Source of the DNA: Pseudoalteromonas espejiana DSM 9414
GTDB lineage: Bacteria > Pseudomonadota > Gammaproteobacteria > Enterobacterales > Alteromonadaceae
DNA: 64,000 bases
Assembly (NCBI RefSeq): GCF_002221525.1
Contig: NZ_CP011029.1
Location: 124,001 to 188,000, forward strand
Direction of reading: 5' to 3'
Part shown: positions 58,609 to 64,000 of the stretch, piece by piece
Numbering within the stretch: the first letter of the stretch is position 1
Layout: each line of letters begins with the position of its first letter
The notes under the pieces: model-generated
What the model was told of the DNA's origin: nothing
Seen by the model: the letters and a program-made list of their open reading frames with translations, nothing else
The model's database searches: none
Translations under genes and position numbers: made by a program

Positions 58609-58641
58609 AAAAGGGGTGTTAAAATTTAACACCCCTTTTTT
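58609..58641. terminator. bidirectional terminator next to array B
   Basis: AAAAAGGGGTGTTAAA and TTTAACACCCCTTTTT are near-perfect 16-bp arms. The stem lies about 25 nt beyond the hemH stop and would end that transcript and any read-through from the left. Confidence 0.85.
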
Positions 58642-58664
58642 ATGATCAAATCAGCACCTTAGTT

Positions 58665-59684
58665 TTAAAGCATAGGTTTTAGCACATCATATAGCGCGCT
58701 AATGTGATCGTCCCTGTCGTTTAATGCTGCAATATAGCGGTACTTTTCTCCGCCGGCATTTTCAAATATTTCACGATTTTCTTCTTCTAGCTCTTCAAGT
58801 GTTTCTAGGCAGTCGGCACTAAAAGCAGGGCTAATAATTGCTACATCGGTAATATTTTCATCAGGAAAAGCCGATAGCGTTGCATCGGTATAAGGCTTTA
58901 GCCATTCAGCTTTACCAAAACGGCTTTGAAAAGTACTTATTACTGCATCTTTGTCTAAGCCTAACTTTTCAGATACTAAGCGAGTAGTTTGTAAACATAA
59001 GCAGTGGTAAGGGTCGCCTCTGTCTAAAAACAGCTTAGGCATACCATGGTACGAAAAAACCAGTTTTTGTGGCATGCCATTTTTTTCTAAATCTTCGCTA
59101 ATGCTATTTGCAAGCGAGTCTATGTAAGATGTATTTTTGTGATAGCCATTTACAAAGTGCAGCTCAGGCACCCAGCGCCATTTACGTAATACATTTGAAA
59201 CCGCATCGAACGTAGAGCCTGTCGTTGGGCTAGAATATTGTGGGTACAAAGGCAGTACTATAATACGCGTTAAGCCTTTGTCGCGAAGCTCTTCAAGCCC
59301 TGCTTCAATTGAAGGGTTACCGTAGCGCATGGCCATAACAACTTCAGTATTGGTATAGCCTTGCTCTTGCAGCAGAGTATTTAATTTGTCGCGTTGTAAG
59401 CGGGTAATGTGCGTAAGTGGAGAGCCGTTTTCGGTCCATATACTTTCGTATAATTTTGCAGAACGCTTTGGTCGGATACGTAAAATAATACCGTGTAGAA
59501 TTATCATCCACACCAAACGAGGTATTTCTACTATGCGAGGGTCTGATAAAAACTCGCGTAAATAAGTACGCAGCGCCGCAGGGGTTGGTGCGTCTGGACT
59601 GCCTAAATTGGTTAGTAAGATGCCTGTTTTTTGATTAAAACGCCCGTCGTGGGGATTATCAGTAACAGCAGAAAATCGCGACAC
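58665..59684 (-). CDS. hemH: ferrochelatase
   Basis: A 339-residue enzyme that inserts Fe2+ into protoporphyrin IX, the last step of haem synthesis. It begins with TGILLTNLGSPDAPTPAALR. The metal-binding His lies in FSYHGMPKLFLDRGDPY and the Glu in SADCLETLEELEEEN. The GTG at 59684 was chosen because AAGGAG lies six bases upstream; a TTG at 59699 would place that signal inside the gene. Confidence 0.95.
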   Translation of the reverse strand: MSRFSAVTDNPHDGRFNQKTGILLTNLGSPDAPTPAALRTYLREFLSDPRIVEIPRLVWMIILHGIILRIRPKRSAKLYESIWTENGSPLTHITRLQRDKLNTLLQEQGYTNTEVVMAMRYGNPSIEAGLEELRDKGLTRIIVLPLYPQYSSPTTGSTFDAVSNVLRKWRWVPELHFVNGYHKNTSYIDSLANSISEDLEKNGMPQKLVFSYHGMPKLFLDRGDPYHCLCLQTTRLVSEKLGLDKDAVISTFQSRFGKAEWLKPYTDATLSAFPDENITDVAIISPAFSADCLETLEELEEENREIFENAGGEKYRYIAALNDRDDHISALYDVLKPML

Positions 59685-59807
59685 GTTGTGCTCCTTCAAG
59701 CAGAGTAGATAAAGTAATTGTAAACAACCCTAAATGGGGCTGTTATATTCTAGTTAGTTTAGCTCATTTAAGGCTATTTTAACGAAAAAAACCACCGTTT
59801 AGATCAA

Positions 59808-61139
59808 TCATTTAGCGCTTTTAACCATAATCCTAAATGGGGTTGGCTTTTTCGCTTCGAGCTGTTGCAGTTTGTCGATTGATTTTTTACCAAATACATG
59901 GCCTTTTGGCAGCAGCATAATCCCGGTGTGGCTGTGTAAAGTATGCCCTAATACCATATTTGTTTTAAGCTCTTGTGCATTGCATATTGTAATTGTACCT
60001 ACGCTATTTATTTGCTCATTAAGTTTACTGTGGCTCGCTTCTAGTGCCCTTACAATTTTTGGGTGATAAAACGTACCGCTATACATTTTTACCGTTTCGA
60101 GTGCATCACTATGGCGCTCTTTATCGGTGGGGCTATTGCTTTGCTCAAAGGCTTCCCAGTAATCACGAGATACACCCAGTACCATAGCACCTATTGGGAT
60201 ATCGTTTCCGGCTAAGCCTTTTGGTAAGCCGTTCCCATTAAACCGCTCATATTGATGATAAATTGCATCTGATACATCGTGCAAATGAACCGCAGGCATT
60301 AACATTAACTGTGCTGTACTTGGGTGGGTGTAAAATGTTTTTCGTTGTTGCTCTGATAAGCGGTTAATGGGCTTTTTATAAAGCTCGGGGTCCATAGCTA
60401 GTAAGCCAATTTGAGCTAAATACCCAGCCATAGGGGCTAAATCAATGCTCTTTTGCGATAAATTTAAATAAAGTGCAATTTGCGTACAAGTGTCGGCAAT
60501 TTTTTGTGCTTTGTTGCCATCTAAATATGGGTTGGCGTTTATAAAATTATAAAGTAGCTCTACGGTGGCTTTATGTTCATGTTTTTCACGTTCGTTTGCC
60601 TCCTCGAGTTGTTTGAGCACCTGCTTTATTTGTTTTGTTCGCTTTTCTACTCGTTGCTCCAAAGAGTTATTTAGCTCAAGTAACTCTTTGTTTTGTTGCT
60701 TTACTTGTATTTCGAGTTGTTTATTTTGCTTTTTAAGTTGAAACTTTTCGAGGCTATCGGTAATGCTGCTTAAAAGCACATCGTTTTGCCATGGTTTTTG
60801 TATATACCCATGAATTTGTGCTTGGTTAACAGCCGCCAGAGTGGTTTCTATTTCAGCGTAACCGGTTAATAAAATTCGTTGCGTGTCGGGGGCTATATTT
60901 TTTACTTGCTCTAAAAATTGCGCACCATTCATAGTGGGCATACGCATATCACTAATTATTAAACTAAATTCGTGATTTTTTAAAAGTGTTAGTGCGTGTT
61001 CTGGACTACTTTGCGTTATGCAGGTAAGCCGGTTGTTTTTTAACAACCGCGCCAGCGAACGAAGAACTATTTCATCGTCATCAACACAAAGTACATCAAC
61101 AGCTGTGATTGAATTTACTGGGGCTGCAGTTTCGGTCAT
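59808..61139 (-). CDS. response regulator with degenerate HD-GYP-like domain
   Basis: A 443-residue protein. An N-terminal receiver carries VDDDEIV, the phospho-Asp in ISDMRMP and the Lys in YIQKPW. A coiled coil covers about 130-195. The C-terminal domain resembles HD-GYP phosphodiesterases but lacks the key residues: the HD position reads GYLAQIGLL and the GYP motif reads GNGLP. It probably does not cleave cyclic di-GMP and may be a binding or output scaffold. The ATG at 61139 was preferred. It is divergent from a soluble kinase, its likely partner. Confidence 0.8.
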   Translation of the reverse strand: MTETAAPVNSITAVDVLCVDDDEIVLRSLARLLKNNRLTCITQSSPEHALTLLKNHEFSLIISDMRMPTMNGAQFLEQVKNIAPDTQRILLTGYAEIETTLAAVNQAQIHGYIQKPWQNDVLLSSITDSLEKFQLKKQNKQLEIQVKQQNKELLELNNSLEQRVEKRTKQIKQVLKQLEEANEREKHEHKATVELLYNFINANPYLDGNKAQKIADTCTQIALYLNLSQKSIDLAPMAGYLAQIGLLAMDPELYKKPINRLSEQQRKTFYTHPSTAQLMLMPAVHLHDVSDAIYHQYERFNGNGLPKGLAGNDIPIGAMVLGVSRDYWEAFEQSNSPTDKERHSDALETVKMYSGTFYHPKIVRALEASHSKLNEQINSVGTITICNAQELKTNMVLGHTLHSHTGIMLLPKGHVFGKKSIDKLQQLEAKKPTPFRIMVKSAK

Positions 61140-61253
61140 GGCATCGCCTTGTAAAATAATACTAAGCATAGTCTAAAAACAGCTGCTAGTTTGCATAATT
61201 ACCTTTGGCAAACTAAACGTTATACATGGATGAGCGTATTTAGAGCAAATAGG

Positions 61254-62231
61254 ATGAGCAATTTAGTCGATGACTACAAACAGGCATTTTTAAACGAACA
61301 AAAAAAACGTATTGCAGCCGAGCAACTTTTATCTGACAAGAGCCAAGTGCTGGTAGCCATCAATAATGAGTTAAACAAAAAAGTTAACGAATTATCTTTA
61401 TATCAAAACATGCTTGTGCAAACCGAAAAAATGGCCAGTATAGGTACTTTATGCACAAGTGTTGCCCATGAAATTAATAACCCACTTTCGTATGTTATAA
61501 ATAATATTGAAAGCCTTCAGTATGTTAGCCCTCTTTTATCCAAGTCCTTATTTTACAACGAACAATTTTTAAATGGGCAATTAAGCCCAAGCCAATTAAA
61601 AGCTGTGCTTAATGAGCTCTTTAAGCAATACGAACTTGCATGGCAAGGTAATGAAATTCACTCACAGCTAAACGAAAGTATCGATGGCTTAAAGCGTATT
61701 AAGCAAATAGTACATAACTTATTAAACCTCAGTCAGTTTGCTCACAATCATAATAAGCAATTTATTGATTTAAGCGACGCTGCTCGTTCAGCAGTCAATG
61801 TATTAGAAGGACAGCTTAAATATTGTGAAATAAAAACTGACTTTGACAAAGTCCCCCTTGTTTGGGGTGAGCTCTCTTCTATTAACCAAATATTTATAGA
61901 ATTGCTTTTAAATGCGCAACAAGCATGTGCACACGATTTAGAAAAAGGGGCAATTATTGAAGTGAGCGTATTTGAGAAAAACCAAGGTGTATGCATAAAA
62001 ATTAAAGATAACGGCTGTGGTATGGATGAAAGCACCCAAACGCGACTTTTTGAACCTTTTTTTACTACTAAAAAAGCGCAGTATGCATTAGGTATGGGAA
62101 TGACTGTTGTAAACTTTATGCTGCAAGATCACTTAGGAAATATAGAAATTAACAGCACTTTAGGTACAGGTACAACCATTTGCTGTTGGTTACCATTAAA
62201 AGAAGAAGAAAGCTTTACAATGTCATTGTAA
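61254..62231 (+). CDS. soluble sensor histidine kinase
   Basis: About 325 residues with no transmembrane segment. An N-terminal coiled coil leads to the H-box TSVAHEINNPLSYVINNIES, then the ATPase: N-box IFIELLLNAQQA, KDNGCGMD, LFEPFFTTKKA and GMGMTVVNFML. The H-box type (HEINNPL) is that of NtrB/HPK4-like kinases. The start is uncertain: candidates are ATG 61254, ATG 61230 or TTG 61191, none with a good ribosome binding site. It is divergent from a receiver protein that may be its substrate. Confidence 0.82.
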   Translation: MSNLVDDYKQAFLNEQKKRIAAEQLLSDKSQVLVAINNELNKKVNELSLYQNMLVQTEKMASIGTLCTSVAHEINNPLSYVINNIESLQYVSPLLSKSLFYNEQFLNGQLSPSQLKAVLNELFKQYELAWQGNEIHSQLNESIDGLKRIKQIVHNLLNLSQFAHNHNKQFIDLSDAARSAVNVLEGQLKYCEIKTDFDKVPLVWGELSSINQIFIELLLNAQQACAHDLEKGAIIEVSVFEKNQGVCIKIKDNGCGMDESTQTRLFEPFFTTKKAQYALGMGMTVVNFMLQDHLGNIEINSTLGTGTTICCWLPLKEEESFTMSL

Positions 62232-62458
62232 ATAAAGTGTTAATCTCTGTTGTTTTTGAAATTAAACTTCTGTTTAGTGTGTATTTTGACCGCTTTTAAG
62301 TGTTATTTTCTGCTTTTAAACTTTTTTTGCATACTTAGACCTATTGTTTAGTTTTTTTTATTTCTTTTTGTTTGCATATGTTGCTAGGATGTTCTCACTT
62401 AGCGAGGTGTTACATCGCCATAACAAATTTTAAGAACACACTATTCAGGGTCGTCACT

Positions 62459-64000
62459 ATGTCAACATACCGTTTAAACACATTAGCTGCAGCCGTTGCG
62501 TTTGCTTTTAGCGCACCGAGCATTGTAAACGCACAAGAAGCGCCTGTTCAGGCGCAGCAAAACATAGAACAAATATCTGTATTGGGGTCGCGCGTTTCTA
62601 ACCGTACCTCAACTGAGTCTTCGTCACCTATAGATTTAATAGACGCAGATGATTTAAATAAAGGTGGCTTTACAGAGTTAGGGCAAAGCCTGCAAGCAAC
62701 AGCGCCTTCGTTTAACTTTTCGCGTACGCAGGTATCTGATGGCTCGGATTTATTTAGACCTGCCACGCTTCGTGGTTTACAGCCTGATCAAACGTTAGTT
62801 TTGGTAAATGGTAAACGTCGCCATAATCAATCTATTTTTGGCCTTAACGGCACTGTAGGTGCGGGTGCTGCCGGTACCGATATGAACGCGATTCCGCTTA
62901 CTGCACTTAAAGGTGTAGAAGTATTACGTGATGGCGCAGCAGCGCAGTACGGCTCAGATGCAATTGCGGGCGTAATTAACTTATCACTTAATAATTCAAC
63001 GGGTGTAACCACTGGTTACGTTCAGTACGGTGGCACCAGTGAAGGTGACGGCGATACGCTTTCTGCAGGTTTAAATCGTGGTTTTGATTTAGGTAGCGAA
63101 GGCGGTTTTATTAATTTATCACTTGAATACCGTGATGCCGATGGCACAAATAGAGCTGAGCGCGATACAGGTGGCTCGTTAAATGTTGAACCAGGCACGC
63201 TAAGTGAGGATGTACGTTGGGGCCAAGGTAATTCAGAAAGTGAATTTACCTCACTATTTTACAATATGGCATTACCAATGGGCGATGGCGAGCTTTACTC
63301 GTTTGGTGGCTACTCTGAGCGTACTGCACTAGGTAATGGCTTTTACCGCAATTTTAATGAAGCGTCTAAAAACGTAACTCAAGTGTACAGCGATGGCTTT
63401 TTACCGCGTATTTATAACGAAGCACAAGATATATCCCTAGCAGTAGGCTTTAAAGGCGATATTAATCCAGATTGGAATTACGATGTGTCGGCTGTGTATG
63501 GTGAAAACGAGTATGATTTTACTTCTCGTAACACTATTAACGCCTCTTATGCCGCTGAATATGTATTTAATAACCCAGATGCAAGCGATGCCGATATAGC
63601 AGCAAATGCAGGCCCTACCGGCGGCTACTCTGGTGGCTTTAGGTTTGATCAAACTACGGTTAATTTAGATGTAAACGGTATTGTAGATATCGGTAGAAGT
63701 GAGCCTTTATATGTGACTATTGGTGCAGAATACCGTAAAGAAAACTATGAAATAGTACCAGGCGATGAAGCTTCGTACGCATGTGGCCTTGCGAATACCG
63801 ATGCTTCGTACCCATCAGTAAACGATCCTGATCAATTTGCAGAGTGTGGTTTTCAGGCATATAACGGCCTGCGCCCAGAGGCAACCAATGAGAGCGATCG
63901 CAACAGTCACGCGTTTTATGTAGACGTAGAAACTATGATCACTGACGCATGGAACGTAAGTGGTGCGCTGCGCTACGAAGACTTTTCAGATGCGGGTGAC
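62459..64000 (+). CDS. TonB-dependent receptor, 5' part
   Basis: The first 514 codons of an outer-membrane receptor that runs off the right edge without a stop. A signal peptide (cleavage near VNA, residue 25) is followed by a TonB-box-like stretch (EQISVLGSRV) and the plug domain: RPATLRGLQPDQTLVLVNGK, VEVLRDGAAAQYGSDAIAGV. The barrel then begins with alternating aromatic strands. The substrate is unknown. AGGG lies eight bases before the ATG, and the gap from 62232 is AT-rich without a clear Fur site. Confidence 0.93.
   Translation, partial: MSTYRLNTLAAAVAFAFSAPSIVNAQEAPVQAQQNIEQISVLGSRVSNRTSTESSSPIDLIDADDLNKGGFTELGQSLQATAPSFNFSRTQVSDGSDLFRPATLRGLQPDQTLVLVNGKRRHNQSIFGLNGTVGAGAAGTDMNAIPLTALKGVEVLRDGAAAQYGSDAIAGVINLSLNNSTGVTTGYVQYGGTSEGDGDTLSAGLNRGFDLGSEGGFINLSLEYRDADGTNRAERDTGGSLNVEPGTLSEDVRWGQGNSESEFTSLFYNMALPMGDGELYSFGGYSERTALGNGFYRNFNEASKNVTQVYSDGFLPRIYNEAQDISLAVGFKGDINPDWNYDVSAVYGENEYDFTSRNTINASYAAEYVFNNPDASDADIAANAGPTGGYSGGFRFDQTTVNLDVNGIVDIGRSEPLYVTIGAEYRKENYEIVPGDEASYACGLANTDASYPSVNDPDQFAECGFQAYNGLRPEATNESDRNSHAFYVDVETMITDAWNVSGALRYEDFSDAGD

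Overview
The window looks like chromosomal DNA of a marine gammaproteobacterium of the Alteromonadales, most likely Pseudoalteromonas. The evidence is AT-rich sequence, heavy TTA/AAA codon use, a TonB-dependent receptor, M1, S9 and M72-like peptidases, a DUF3649-PepSY-DUF3325 iron operon, and malate synthase G paired with isocitrate lyase. The genus is inferred from gene content, because no rRNA or tRNA gene was seen.

Layout. 0-9 kb: a uracil-DNA glycosylase/PhyH dioxygenase pair, a VOC protein, a probable Fur-controlled membrane operon (2.2-4.5 kb), lipocalin blc, yaiI, and a LysR regulator divergent from an atypical SDR. 8.7-15.2 kb: a small lipoprotein, then sbcD-sbcC-methyltransferase and two tandem 78-residue membrane paralogues. 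15.5-24.4 kb: a secreted M1 peptidase with a DUF6702 partner, a HAD phosphatase, a YebC/YeeN protein, and the divergent glyoxylate-shunt genes glcB and aceA. 24.4-31.9 kb: a repeat-filled gap, an S9 peptidase, pxpA, a GH3 hydrolase, a membrane diguanylate cyclase and a cold-shock gene with a long leader. 32-38 kb: two convergent periplasmic solute-binding proteins and a nucleoside-salvage block (udk-nupC divergent from deoB-deoD). 38-45 kb: two hypothetical genes, structured repeat array A, a TPR membrane protein, katG, and an IS5-family element fused end-to-end to a MITE-like element. 45-56 kb: hypothetical envelope proteins, dgt, a nucleotide pyrophosphatase/phosphodiesterase, a PepSY-response regulator-histidine kinase operon, a DUF5666 lipoprotein, and a secreted metzincin with a membrane-anchored propeptide-like partner. 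56-64 kb: a BenE transporter, repeat array B, hemH, a response regulator with a degenerate HD-GYP domain divergent from a soluble histidine kinase, and the start of a TonB-dependent receptor that runs off the right edge.

The genes are mostly ordinary core and envelope functions. The strongest unexplained signals are non-coding. (1) Two tandem arrays, about 150-nt units at 39.2-39.9 kb and about 255-nt units at 57.7-58.6 kb, are built from the same hairpin core and both lie between convergent genes. (2) A degenerate 20-nt motif (approximately RGATCASNWTTTTACYAAST) occurs at least 14 times in genes and gaps. (3) A 15-nt palindrome (GTAAAG-NNN-CTTTAC type) occurs six times, twice inside genes. 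The best protein-level candidate is the split protease/propeptide pair at 54.5-56.1 kb. All product names come from reading motifs by eye; no database search was run.
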